Below, piece after piece: positions 50,538 to 60,322 of a stretch of 64,000 nucleotides of DNA. A program made the translations under genes and the position numbers. How positions within the stretch are numbered: position 1 is the stretch's first letter; each line of letters begins with the position of its first letter. The stretch is from Microbaculum sp051390635 (GTDB taxonomy: Bacteria; Pseudomonadota; Alphaproteobacteria; Rhizobiales; Tepidamorphaceae), in assembly GCF_051390635.1 (NCBI RefSeq), contig NZ_JBPODT010000004.1, positions 372,001 through 436,000 of the forward strand, given 5' to 3'. The notes beneath the pieces were generated by a model. The model saw nothing but the letters and a program-made list of their open reading frames with translations, searched no databases and had not been told where the DNA came from.

Positions 50538-52124
50538 TTAGCCGGTTTTGCGGCGCAGCGCACCTAATGTGAACAACCCGATCAGGCCGATCAGAATCCA
50601 GTTCCCGTACGTAAGGAACGGCGTCGGCGGCAACGCCTCCGGCAGTTTCGAATCGATGACGCCGCGTACGTTCAGACCCAGCCGCTTGACGAAACGGCCA
50701 TACGGATCGATGACGGCGGAGATGCCGGTATTCGCAGCCCTGACCACCGGCAAGCCTTCCTCGACGGCGCGCACCCGCGCCTGACGCAAGTGCTGCCAGG
50801 GACCGGGACTGTCGCCGAACCAGGCGTCGTTGGTGACATTCAGAATCCATCCGGGACGTTCGTCCATGGAAACGAATGCCCGGGGGAAAATGATCTCGTA
50901 GCAGACGAGGGGCAGGACCGGCGGCGCACCGGGAACCGACAGGAGCTTCGGCCCGGGACCGGCCGAAAATCCGCCGACGACCTGCGTCAGCTGCCTGAAG
51001 CCGTAGGATTCGAGCAGGGACTGAAACGGCAGGAATTCGCCGAAGGGGACGAGCCAGGCCTTGTCGTAGACATCGGTGATCTCGCCGGCCTCGTCGATGG
51101 TCATGACGGCGTTGTAGATTCGGTAGCCTTCAGGCACGGAGGCGTCGCGGACGAGGCGCTGCATGCCGGTGACGAGCGTCGTGCCAGGCGGCAGAAGGGC
51201 GGCGATCGCCGGCAGGGCCGCCGGCTCCGAATCGAAGACGAAGGGCAGCGCGGACTCCGGCCAGATCAGAAGATCGGCGCTGGCCACCCCCACCGCCTCC
51301 GGGGACGCCGCGGCGTCGCTCAAGGTGAGATAGTCCGTGAAGATGTTGTTGCGGTTCTCGGGCTTCCACTTCTCGGCCTGACGGATCGCCGGCTGCACGA
51401 TCCGCAGGTCGAGATCCCGGACCATCGCATCGCTGGCCTGCGTCAGGCGCACGGCCCCGTAGCCGGCCAGCCCGCCGAGCACGGCAAGGCCGATCACGGG
51501 CATGGCGATCCGGGCCGTACGGGAGCCGGCGCCGGACAGCGCGGCGGGGCTTGCGAAGATGAACGCGGCAAGGGCGGTCAGTCCGTAGGCGCCGAAGACG
51601 GCGGCCGCCTGCATCATCATCGGCGTGACCGTCAGGGCATAACCGAAGGTATTCCAGGGGAACCCGGAGAACACGTGGCCACGGGCGAATTCGGCGAGCG
51701 TGACGCCGAGCGCCAGCGCGAAGACGCGCCGGGGACCGGCGCTCCAGAAAATACGGGCGACGAGGGTGGCGGCGGCGGTGAACAGGGCGAGGCCGGCGGG
51801 AAGCGCGGCGACGGCGAACGGCAGCATCCAGCCGAACACGTCGGCGTCCACGAGGAAGGCGTAGCCGACCCACCACAGACCGGCGAGGAAATAGCCGAAG
51901 CCGAAACACCAGCCGATCAGCGCGGCGGCGGCCAGCGCCCGGATGCGGCCGCGGCCCAGCGTCCCGTCGATCAGCCAGACGAGGACGGGGAAGGTAACGA
52001 ACAACACCGGGAAGGCGTCGATGGGCGGCATCGCCAAGGCGGAGGCGGCGCCGGCGACGAAGGCGAGCAGCAGACGGCGCCAACCCCACAGCACGACGAC
52101 GCGGCTGGCGATTGCATCGAGCAT
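50538..52124 (-). CDS. lnt: Apolipoprotein N-acyltransferase
   Basis: A 528-residue inner-membrane enzyme that adds the third acyl chain to lipoproteins. About seven transmembrane segments occupy residues 15-225; the periplasmic carbon-nitrogen hydrolase domain follows (about 238-500). The catalytic triad is Glu290 (LLIWPESALPF), Lys355 (DKAWLVPFGE) and Cys408 (PLVCYEIIFP). A last hydrophobic segment is at the C-terminus (YGNWILIGLIGLFTLG). It lies 24 bp downstream of corC, same strand. Confidence 0.95.
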   Translation of the reverse strand: MLDAIASRVVVLWGWRRLLLAFVAGAASALAMPPIDAFPVLFVTFPVLVWLIDGTLGRGRIRALAAAALIGWCFGFGYFLAGLWWVGYAFLVDADVFGWMLPFAVAALPAGLALFTAAATLVARIFWSAGPRRVFALALGVTLAEFARGHVFSGFPWNTFGYALTVTPMMMQAAAVFGAYGLTALAAFIFASPAALSGAGSRTARIAMPVIGLAVLGGLAGYGAVRLTQASDAMVRDLDLRIVQPAIRQAEKWKPENRNNIFTDYLTLSDAAASPEAVGVASADLLIWPESALPFVFDSEPAALPAIAALLPPGTTLVTGMQRLVRDASVPEGYRIYNAVMTIDEAGEITDVYDKAWLVPFGEFLPFQSLLESYGFRQLTQVVGGFSAGPGPKLLSVPGAPPVLPLVCYEIIFPRAFVSMDERPGWILNVTNDAWFGDSPGPWQHLRQARVRAVEEGLPVVRAANTGISAVIDPYGRFVKRLGLNVRGVIDSKLPEALPPTPFLTYGNWILIGLIGLFTLGALRRKTG

Positions 52125-52148
52125 GGTGGACCGCGCCTCCGCTAGTGG

Positions 52149-53201
52149 TCAGGCCGCATCCGAACGATCGCCGTCAGGACGCCCGGTGTCGGCACGCTCC
52201 TTGTCGGTCCGTTCGCGCCGGGTGCTCCGGGTCGTCCCCGCGGCTCGCCTGTGAATGCGCACGCGCTTGATGCGGCGCGGATCGGCGTCGAGGATTTCGA
52301 ATTCGTAGCCGCCGGGGAAACTGACCAGCTCGCCACGCACGGGCACGTGGCCCGCCCGGTCGAAGACCAGACCGCCAAGCGTGTCGATGTCCTCGACAAG
52401 GTCGCCGATCTCGAGCTCCGCGCCGAGCAATTTGCCGACTTCCTCGATCGGCGCCCGCGCATCGGCGATGAAGCCGCCGTCATCGGTCGGCACGATCATC
52501 GGCGCCGTCTCCTCGTCGTGCTCGTCCTCGATCTCGCCAACGATCTCCTCGACCAGGTCCTCTATCGAGACGAGACCGTCGGTGCCGCCGTATTCGTCGA
52601 CGACGATGGCCATGTGGATCCGGGTCGCCTGCATTTTCACCAGCAGATCGACGGCGGGCATCGAGGGCGGCACGTACAGCACCTGACGGACGAGCTCGGC
52701 CTCGGCGAGTGACGTCTTCAGCGGAATACGGCTCATGTCGAGATCGCCGGGCTGCTGGGCCTCTTCGTCCTTCTGCGACCGCAGCGCCTGTTCCGTCATC
52801 CAGCCGAGCAGATCCTTGATGTGGATCATGCCGCACGGCTCGTCGAGCGTCTCCTTGTAGACGGGCAGGCGCGAGTGGCCGGCGTCCCGGAATTCCTTGA
52901 TGAGCTCGGCGATCGAGACATCGGTCTCGACGGCATCGATATCGGCGCGCGGCACCATCACGTCGTCGACGCGCAGATCCCGCAGGCCGAGCACATTGCG
53001 CAACATCGACCGTTCCTTGGCGGAGAACGGATCGGTGGCGACGCCGTCCGCCTCGTCGAGCGCGCCGGCGAGGCTTTCGCGCAGCGAGGACGAGGTGTGG
53101 CGCTGGCCGAAAAGGCTCTTCAGCTTCTGGAATACGGTTTCGCCGCCGGAGTGGCTACTACTGGCGGGGTCTTCTGGCTTGGAATTCGGTTCGTCAGGCA
53201 T
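52149..53201 (-). CDS. corC: CBS-domain hemolysin/CorC family protein
   Basis: A 350-residue protein with two CBS domains (about residues 62-190; VDDVMVPRADIDAVETDVSIAELI and VKMQATRIHMAIVVDEYGGTDGLVSIEDLVEEIVGEI) and a C-terminal CorC/HlyC transporter-associated domain (about 210-300; LGAELEIGDLVEDIDTLGGLVFDRAGHVPVRGE). No transmembrane segment is visible, so it is the soluble CorC type implicated in magnesium/cobalt efflux, not the DUF21 membrane form. The ATG at 53201 is 8 bp after the ybeY stop; a TTG at 53213 is less likely. Confidence 0.93.
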   Translation of the reverse strand: MPDEPNSKPEDPASSSHSGGETVFQKLKSLFGQRHTSSSLRESLAGALDEADGVATDPFSAKERSMLRNVLGLRDLRVDDVMVPRADIDAVETDVSIAELIKEFRDAGHSRLPVYKETLDEPCGMIHIKDLLGWMTEQALRSQKDEEAQQPGDLDMSRIPLKTSLAEAELVRQVLYVPPSMPAVDLLVKMQATRIHMAIVVDEYGGTDGLVSIEDLVEEIVGEIEDEHDEETAPMIVPTDDGGFIADARAPIEEVGKLLGAELEIGDLVEDIDTLGGLVFDRAGHVPVRGELVSFPGGYEFEILDADPRRIKRVRIHRRAAGTTRSTRRERTDKERADTGRPDGDRSDAA

Positions 53202-53209
53202 CGGAGGGT

Positions 53210-53728
53210 TCAACGGGGCTCGCTGTCGGCGATAGCGGGTTCGGCATAAGGATCATCGATACCGAGGTCGGCGAGGATCGCCGTCTCGAGGCACTCCATG
53301 CGCTTCGCGTCATCGTCTGATTCGTGATCATATCCCATAAGGTGCAGAATGCCGTGAATCACCAGATGGGCAAAGTGATCGCCGACCGGCTTGCCATCGG
53401 CGGCCGCCTCCCGGCGCAGCGTCTCGATCGCCAGGATCACGTCGCCGATATGGGTGTCGGCGCCGCCGGGTTCACCGGAGGGAAACGACAGGACGTTCGT
53501 CGGCTTGTCCTTGCCGCGAAAGCGCCGGTTCAGATCCCGAACCATCGCATCGTCGGCGAGCGCCAGCACGACGATCCCTTCGGCGTCGCCAACCCTGGCG
53601 GACAGTGCGCCGACGGCGGCATCGACCCGCGCCGCGGCACCGACATCGCTCCAGTCGCCGGCTTCTTCGGCGATCTCGATTTGCAGTCGGGCCGGCAATC
53701 CGGGTCGCGAGGCTGGATCAGGCGCCAT
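53210..53728 (-). CDS. ybeY: Endoribonuclease YbeY
   Basis: A 172-residue zinc-dependent endonuclease for 16S rRNA 3'-end maturation and ribosome quality control. The metal motif HxxxHxxxxxH is in HLVIHGILHLMGYDHESDDDA (about residues 121-141). The conserved LNRRFRGKDKPTNVLSFPSG (about 65-84) precedes it. Start at 53728 gives a 30-residue N-terminus typical of the group. It overlaps phoH by 11 bp and is followed by corC after 8 bp. Confidence 0.95.
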   Translation of the reverse strand: MAPDPASRPGLPARLQIEIAEEAGDWSDVGAAARVDAAVGALSARVGDAEGIVVLALADDAMVRDLNRRFRGKDKPTNVLSFPSGEPGGADTHIGDVILAIETLRREAAADGKPVGDHFAHLVIHGILHLMGYDHESDDDAKRMECLETAILADLGIDDPYAEPAIADSEPR

Positions 53729-54766
53729 CGCCGTCGATTCCGCGTGACGCCGGCTTGGCCTCGGCGGCCTCGTAGGCGCGGACGATCCGCGCCACCAGCG
53801 GATTGCGCACCACGTCGGCCTCGCCGAAGGCGATCTGGCCGATGCCGTCGACGCCCTTGAGCAGGGACGTCGCCTCGGACAGACCGGAGCGCTGCCCGGG
53901 CGGCAAGTCGACCTGGCTGGGATCGCCGGTGACGATCATCTTCGAACCGTCGCCGAGACGGGTCAGGAACATCTTCATCTGCATCGGCGTGCAGTTCTGC
54001 GCCTCGTCGAGGATGACGGCGGCGTGCGAAAGGGTACGGCCGCGCATGAAGGCGAGCGGGGCAATTTCGATGACGCCGGTCTGCATACCCTTCTCCACCT
54101 TTTCCGGCGGCATCAGGTCGTAGAGCGCGTCGTAAAGCGGGCGCAGATAGGGATCGACCTTCTCGCGCATGTCGCCCGGCAGGAAGCCGAGCCGTTCGCC
54201 CGCCTCGACCGCCGGCCGCGACAGGATCAGCCGGTCGATCTGGCCGCGCTCGATCATCGAGGCGGCATAGGCGACGGCGAGATAGGTCTTGCCGGTCCCC
54301 GCCGGACCCGTGGCGAAGACGAGGTCGTTGTCGGCGAGCGCACGCAGATAGAGATCCTGACGCGGCGTGCGCGCGGTGACCGTGCGCTTGCGCGTCGACA
54401 CCTGCGCCAGGGCCGACAGGCCCGGCAGATTGTCCTGTTGATCGGGAAGCGCGGTCGCCACGCGGATCGCACCGTCGACGTCGCCGAGCGTGATCTGCTG
54501 GCCGCGCACCAGACGCCGGTACAGGCTCTCGAGCACCTCGGCCGCGTCGGCGCAGGCCTCCGGCGCGCCGCGCAGGGTGACGTGATTGCCGCGCGCGCTC
54601 GTCTCGACGCCAAGCCGCTGCTCGATCAGGGCGAGGTTCTGGTCGTACTGGCCGTAGAGATCGCTGGCGAGCCGGTTGTCCTCGAATGTCATGACCCGCT
54701 CGGTGACGGCCGCCGCCGCGGCCGCCGCGCGGCGGTCCGAAGCCGGACGGCTGACGGGGGTATCGT

Positions 54767-54770
<4 letters not shown>
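53718..54770 (-). CDS. phoH: PhoH-like ATPase (YbeZ)
   Basis: A 350-residue cytoplasmic P-loop ATPase with an N-terminal KH-like part (about 28-100). Walker A is GPAGTGKTY (155-163) and Walker B is AAVILDEAQNCTPMQMKMF (about 255-273). The motif RIGDGSKMIVTGDPSQVDLPPG-like region follows. YbeZ works with YbeY in rRNA processing. It overlaps miaB by 4 bp and ybeY by 11 bp, so all three are translationally coupled. Confidence 0.95.
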
Positions 54771-56179
<1,409 letters not shown>

Positions 56180-56306
56180 GGGTTAAGTGAAGCGCCTGTC
56201 GGTCAATTCCGCCAATATCTTCCGCTATTTACCGGTCACACCGCGCATCCTTGCACAGTCGTTTCGCGGGGTTCCCGTCTCATATAAGCGGTTTTCGCCC
56301 GTTTCC

Positions 56307-57146
56307 CTAGCCTGTTTCGGCGGCGACGGGAAGCGGAGCTTTTCTGGCCGGCGACACGTCGCGGCCCGCCAGCAGGGCGGTGGCCATGCCGCGCACCGCG
56401 CGTTCAGCGCGCCCGGCCACCGCCTTGCGCTCGGCCGCGCAGGTGAGCGGGATCGGCTCGCCGAAGGCGACGGTGACGTCGATCGCGCCGGATTTCAGCA
56501 GTCGCCACAGATGCGGAGCAAGCTCGATATCGCCGTGCCAGGCGACCACCGGGCGGTGCTGGTGTCCCATCGGCAGGCCGTTCAGGTGCGTATAGACGAG
56601 CGCCACCGGCTGCACGTAGATCGCCGGCGTCTCGCCATCGTCGCTTGCCAGCTCGTGCGCCGCACCCAACAGCGCCGAACGGAACGGCAGCACCCGGTTT
56701 CCGTCGCTGGACGTGCCCTCGGCGAACAGCACCATGACGTCGCCGTCGGCGAGGCGGCTGCCGATGGCATTGTTGACATGATGGGTATGGGCGCGGCGAT
56801 TGCGGTCGACGAAAACCGTACGCTGCAGCTTGGCGAGCCAGCCGAACACGGGCCAGCTCGCAACCTCGCTTTTGGCGATGAAGGAGAGCGGCGCGATCGC
56901 GCCGAACACGGAGATGTCGAGCCAGGACACGTGATTGGCGGCGACAAGCAGCGGCCGGCGATCGGACAGGACGCCCTCCTGGCGGACGCGCACGCCAAGC
57001 AGGAAACAGACGAGGCGGTGATAGGCCACCGGCACCCTGCCCGCCGCGCCGGACTTCAGCGCGACCAGCACGAGCTGGATCAGCATCAGCGGCGGCGTCA
57101 CCACCGCGAGCACAACGAGAATGAAGATGGCGCGCACCGTTCCCAT
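56307..57146 (-). CDS. plsC: 1-acyl-sn-glycerol-3-phosphate acyltransferase
   Basis: A 279-residue inner-membrane acyltransferase that makes phosphatidic acid. The hydrophobic N-terminus (residues 5-30) anchors it. The catalytic NHVSWLD motif (71-77) and the FAEGTSSDG motif (141-149) are conserved. A C-terminal 30-residue extension (ERKAVAGRAERAVRGMATALLAG) is Ala/Arg rich. It lies 8 bp downstream of the Fur/Mur gene on the same strand. Confidence 0.9.
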   Translation of the reverse strand: MGTVRAIFILVVLAVVTPPLMLIQLVLVALKSGAAGRVPVAYHRLVCFLLGVRVRQEGVLSDRRPLLVAANHVSWLDISVFGAIAPLSFIAKSEVASWPVFGWLAKLQRTVFVDRNRRAHTHHVNNAIGSRLADGDVMVLFAEGTSSDGNRVLPFRSALLGAAHELASDDGETPAIYVQPVALVYTHLNGLPMGHQHRPVVAWHGDIELAPHLWRLLKSGAIDVTVAFGEPIPLTCAAERKAVAGRAERAVRGMATALLAGRDVSPARKAPLPVAAETG

Positions 57147-57154
57147 GACAGGAC

Positions 57155-57583
57155 TCAGCTGTCCTTGTCGTTGAGCGGCACGCCGTAAAGCTCGAGCTTG
57201 TGGTCGACGAGGCGGAAGCCGTACTTGCGGGCGATCGCCTCCTGCAGGCGCTCGATCTCCTCGTCGCGGAACTCGATCACCTTGCCAGTCTTCAGGTCGA
57301 TCAGGTGATCGTGATGCTCATCGGGCACCTGTTCGTAGCGCGAGCGGCCGTCGCCGAAATCGTGGCGGGCGAGGATGCCGGCGTCCTCGAACAGCTTGAC
57401 GGTGCGATACACCGTCGAGATCGAGATCTTCGGGTCGATGGCCGAGGCGCGCTTGTAGAGTTCCTCCACGTCGGGATGGTCGGCGGACTGCGAAAGCACG
57501 CGCGCGATCACGCGGCGCTGCTCGGTCATCCGCATGCCGCGCGCCTGGCACTGATCCTCGATGAGATTGGACTCGTCCGCCAT
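57155..57583 (-). CDS. fur: Fur-family metal regulator (Fur/Mur)
   Basis: A 142-residue regulator with a winged helix (about 10-85; QARGMRMTEQRRVIARVLSQSADHPDVEELY and ISISTVYRTVKLFEDAGIL) and a dimerisation/metal domain with DEHHDHLIDLKTGKVIEF (about 92-109). In Hyphomicrobiales the protein at this position is often Mur, a manganese sensor, because iron control has passed to Irr and RirA; irr is also in this window. The Cys pair for a structural zinc in E. coli Fur is absent. The ATG at 57583 has GAGGA 3 bp upstream; three upstream in-frame ATG codons are less convincing. Confidence 0.9.
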   Translation of the reverse strand: MADESNLIEDQCQARGMRMTEQRRVIARVLSQSADHPDVEELYKRASAIDPKISISTVYRTVKLFEDAGILARHDFGDGRSRYEQVPDEHHDHLIDLKTGKVIEFRDEEIERLQEAIARKYGFRLVDHKLELYGVPLNDKDS

Positions 57584-57614
57584 ATTCCTCGCAATCCCGC
57601 CCAATGACATCATC

Positions 57615-58088
57615 CTAGGTAGCGTGCCGGCCATCGTCCAGCGCCGGGCCCTTGCGCATCGTCAGCGCGTCCTGAGAGCCGCCCGGGCGCCGGTAATATC
57701 CGCGTCGGCGCCCGATCTCAACGAAACCGGTGACATAATAAAGCGCAATCGCCGCGGCGTTGTCGGTGGCGACCTCCAGAAACGTGGCTTTCGCCCCGCG
57801 CCGGGCCACTTCCTCGAGGCCGGCATCGAGCAGCCGCCGGCCGATGCCGCGGCCGCGCGCGGTTTCCGCGACGATGACCGTCAGCACCTCGGCCTCGTCT
57901 GCGACGACCCGCAGCAGAATCGCACCGATCAGCGCATTTTCGACCGCGCCGAGACCGATGACGAGCGGATCGGCCAGGAATTTGGCCCAATCCGCCTCGT
58001 TCCAGGGTTCCGGCATCGCCGCGTGCAGACTGGCCGCGGCCGCAGCATCGGCGGGCTCCAGGCGGCGGATCGGGACGCCGGCCGTCAT
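57615..58088 (-). CDS. rimI: Ribosomal protein S18-alanine N-acetyltransferase
   Basis: A 157-residue GNAT-fold acetyltransferase. The acetyl-CoA loop is VIVAETARGRGIGRRLLDAGLEE (about residues 70-92), followed by FLEVATDNAAAIALYYVTGFVEIGRRRGYYRRPGG, a RimI signature. The protein overlaps tsaB by 4 bp, the common tsaB-rimI arrangement. It may acetylate ribosomal S18 or other proteins; specificity is by family and neighbour. Confidence 0.88.
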   Translation of the reverse strand: MTAGVPIRRLEPADAAAAASLHAAMPEPWNEADWAKFLADPLVIGLGAVENALIGAILLRVVADEAEVLTVIVAETARGRGIGRRLLDAGLEEVARRGAKATFLEVATDNAAAIALYYVTGFVEIGRRRGYYRRPGGSQDALTMRKGPALDDGRHAT

Positions 58089-58777
58089 CGCCGGTCGATC
58101 GCGGCGTGCGCCTGCGGCTTGGCGTCGGGGGGCCGCAGATAGAGCGGCCTGACCGGTCCCTCCGGCACTCTTTCGCTGGCGATCCGGGCGATTTCGAGGG
58201 GATCGGGGGCCGAATCGGTGCCGAGCACCCGCATTGCCCGTCCCGCCGCCCGCGCCGCATCCGCGACCATCTCGGCGGCCGAGCCGACTACGGCCATCCC
58301 GGCGGCCATCCCGGCGGCCGTCCCGGCGTCGGCCAGCCCGTCAACTAGGTCGTCCAGGCGTCGGATCCGCGGTCGGCTCGTCGGCTCGCCCTCGGCTGAA
58401 AAGGTCTGGGCGTAGATTTCGTCGCGGCGGGCATCCATGGCGACCAGCATCGCCACCGCCTCACGGCGGCGCGCGGTCGCCGCCAGCGCCTCCAGCGTCG
58501 TCACGCCGACGGCGGGCCGACCGGTGGCAAGCGCGAGCCCGCGCACCGCGGCGACGCCGACGCGGACGCCGGTGAAGGTGCCCGGCCCGACCGTCACCGC
58601 GAACCGGTCGATGGCGCCGTAGCCGATGCCGGCCTCGGCGAGCGCATCGGCGAGCATCGGCATCAACGCCTCGGCGTGGCCGCGCGGCATCGGCTCGGAG
58701 CGCACGACGGCGCGGTCGCCGAGAAGAATGGCGACCGAGCAGGCCGACAGCGCCGTATCGACGGCAAGGATGTTCAT
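58085..58777 (-). CDS. tsaB: tRNA threonylcarbamoyladenosine biosynthesis protein TsaB
   Basis: A 230-residue ASKHA-fold protein that partners TsaD and TsaE in t6A37 synthesis. The opening NILAVDTALSACSVAILLGDR and the GPGTFTGVRVGVAAVRGLA motif (about residues 60-78) are diagnostic. A small 4-residue repeat (AGMAAGMAAGTA) lies in the middle of the C-terminal half. The ATG at 58777 is taken as start; a longer ATG at 58807 adds 10 residues. It overlaps rimI by 4 bp. Confidence 0.9.
   Translation of the reverse strand: MNILAVDTALSACSVAILLGDRAVVRSEPMPRGHAEALMPMLADALAEAGIGYGAIDRFAVTVGPGTFTGVRVGVAAVRGLALATGRPAVGVTTLEALAATARRREAVAMLVAMDARRDEIYAQTFSAEGEPTSRPRIRRLDDLVDGLADAGTAAGMAAGMAVVGSAAEMVADAARAAGRAMRVLGTDSAPDPLEIARIASERVPEGPVRPLYLRPPDAKPQAHAAIDRR
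58292..58327. repeat. Three tandem 12-bp repeats inside tsaB
   Basis: GGCCATCCCGGC occurs at 58292-58303 and 58304-58315, with a one-base variant at 58316-58327. The repeats are in frame and encode AGMA/AGTA units, so slippage here would change TsaB length by four residues without frameshift. Confidence 0.8.
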
Positions 58778-58929
58778 GGCTTCACGAGCGGAACCGCGGG
58801 CGTTCAATCATCCGACGCGATGCGGTCTAGTCGGCTTTCGGCCCGGAGAAAACCCCGCGCGGGCGCAAAACCGGTGCGAGGCGAGCCGTCCGGGGGACGT
58901 CCGGCTCCGGCGGATCAGAGGCGAACCGC

Positions 58930-59490
58930 TCAGATCGGGCGGACTTCCTGCACGTCGGGCACGAAATGGCGCAGCAAGTTCTCGATGCCGTGCTTGAGCG
59001 TCGCCGTCGAGCTTGGGCAGCCGGAGCAGGCGCCGCGCATGTGCAGGAACACCACGCCGTCACGATAGCCCTGGAAGATGATGTCGCCGCCGTCGGAGGC
59101 GACCGCGGGACGCACGCGCGTCTCGATCAGCTCCTTGATGGTGGCGACGGTGGGCGCGTCGGCCTCGTCGAAGAATTCCTCGTCCGCCTCGCCGGTGTCG
59201 GCGCCGTCACCGGCAAACAGCGGCGCGCCGGACATGAAATGCTCCATGATCGCGCCGAGAATCGCGGGCTTGAGATGCTGCCACTCGCCGTCGTCCTTGG
59301 TGACGGCGATGAAATCGGAGCCGTAGAAGACACCGCTGATGCCGTCGATCTCGAACAGGCGCTGGGCCAGCGGCGAGCAGGCGGCGTCCTCGGCCGACCG
59401 GATGTCGCGCGTGTCGCCGGGCAGGACGGGGCGTCCGGGAATGAACTTCAGCGTGGCGGGATTGGGCGTGGCTTCGGTCTGGATGAACAT
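58930..59490 (-). CDS. nfuA: NifU-family iron-sulfur carrier (NfuA type)
   Basis: A 186-residue Fe-S carrier with an N-terminal degenerate Nfu_N domain (1-90; FIQTEATPNPATLKFIPG) and a C-terminal NifU domain (about 115-180). The cluster-binding CxxC is Cys155-Cys158 in RGACSGCPSSTATLKHGIE. It is the usual member of the conserved block with tsaB, rimI and fur. The 194-bp upstream interval contains an Irr-box-like palindrome. Confidence 0.92.
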   Translation of the reverse strand: MFIQTEATPNPATLKFIPGRPVLPGDTRDIRSAEDAACSPLAQRLFEIDGISGVFYGSDFIAVTKDDGEWQHLKPAILGAIMEHFMSGAPLFAGDGADTGEADEEFFDEADAPTVATIKELIETRVRPAVASDGGDIIFQGYRDGVVFLHMRGACSGCPSSTATLKHGIENLLRHFVPDVQEVRPI

Positions 59491-59599
59491 CGACTGTCCT
59501 CTTCAGCGCGCGGCTGTCGGGAAATCCCGGGGATTTCGGGTCTCATGCCCAAATATAGGGCCGCGACGCCGCGCTCCCAGTGGGCGGTCCCAGTGGAAA

Positions 59600-59616
59600 T
59601 TTAGAAATATTCTATC
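59600..59616. promoter_or_regulatory. Irr-box (ICE)-like palindrome upstream of nfuA
   Basis: TTTAGAAATATTCTATC matches 12 of the 14 fixed positions of the iron control element TTTAGAA-NNN-TTCTAAA; the core TAGAA-ATA-TTCTA is a perfect inverted repeat. It lies 110 bp before the nfuA start, between nfuA and the universal stress gene. Irr is encoded in the window (33467-33925). Confidence 0.55.
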
Positions 59617-59684
59617 ATGGCTGAGCGAACAGGCAACGCGCGAATCGCTCGCCGGCGGCACGAATCGGCTCAGCACACCGCCTG

Positions 59685-60188
59685 TCAGGACACCGCCTGG
59701 ATCTCCTCGTCCGACAGCGAGCCGGGAACGATCGTGATCGGAATCGGGAAGGTCGCCGCCGCCTTGGTGGCGATGGAGGAGACCAGCGGGCCGGGGCCTT
59801 CCTTGCCGGTCGCCGCGGCCAGAACCAGGATCGAGACGTCGCTGTCCTCTTCGATCAGATTCACCACTTCGTCGGCGCGATTGCCCTCGCGAATCACCAT
59901 CTCGGGCTCGACCTCGGCCCATTTGCGCGCTTTTTCCGCGAATTCGCCCAGCACCCGGCGCGCCTCGTCCTGGGCTTCGGCGCGCATGATGTTCTCGACG
60001 CCGAGCCAGTGCTGGAAATCGCCCGGCGCGAGCACATAGAGCATCAGCAGCTTGCCCCCGGTGTTCTGGGCGCGGCGGCTGGCGTAGTAGACGGCCCGGT
60101 CGCACTCGGGCGAGTCGTCGATGATGACGAGGAACTTGCGCCGATGGCCGGGCTCCCCGCTGCGTCGTTTGGTGTTCATGACCGGCAT
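59685..60188 (-). CDS. Universal stress protein (UspA family)
   Basis: A 167-residue single-domain Usp. The ATP-type pattern is readable: the N-terminal strand KFLVIIDDSPECDRAVYYASRRA, and the glycine loop ASTG-like AAATGKEGPGPLVSSIATKAAATFPIPITIVPG near the C-terminus, with GxxGxxG in AATGKEGPGP. The sequence KRRSGEPGHRRK precedes the first strand. The ATG at 60188 with AGGTGG upstream is chosen; other ATG codons are at 60203, 60215 and 60179. In related bacteria this gene neighbours trpS; here two propeller genes lie between. Confidence 0.88.
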   Translation of the reverse strand: MPVMNTKRRSGEPGHRRKFLVIIDDSPECDRAVYYASRRAQNTGGKLLMLYVLAPGDFQHWLGVENIMRAEAQDEARRVLGEFAEKARKWAEVEPEMVIREGNRADEVVNLIEEDSDVSILVLAAATGKEGPGPLVSSIATKAAATFPIPITIVPGSLSDEEIQAVS

Positions 60189-60322
60189 GCTGCCACCTGC
60201 CATCCGGCCCGGCAAGACGGCATTGAATTCGCCGTTTCACGACGCCGCGGCAGGTTTTCCCCATTCTGGCCGGATTTCCGGGATCACCTCGGGACGCTGC
60301 AAAGCAGAGGAGGCCAGCACCA

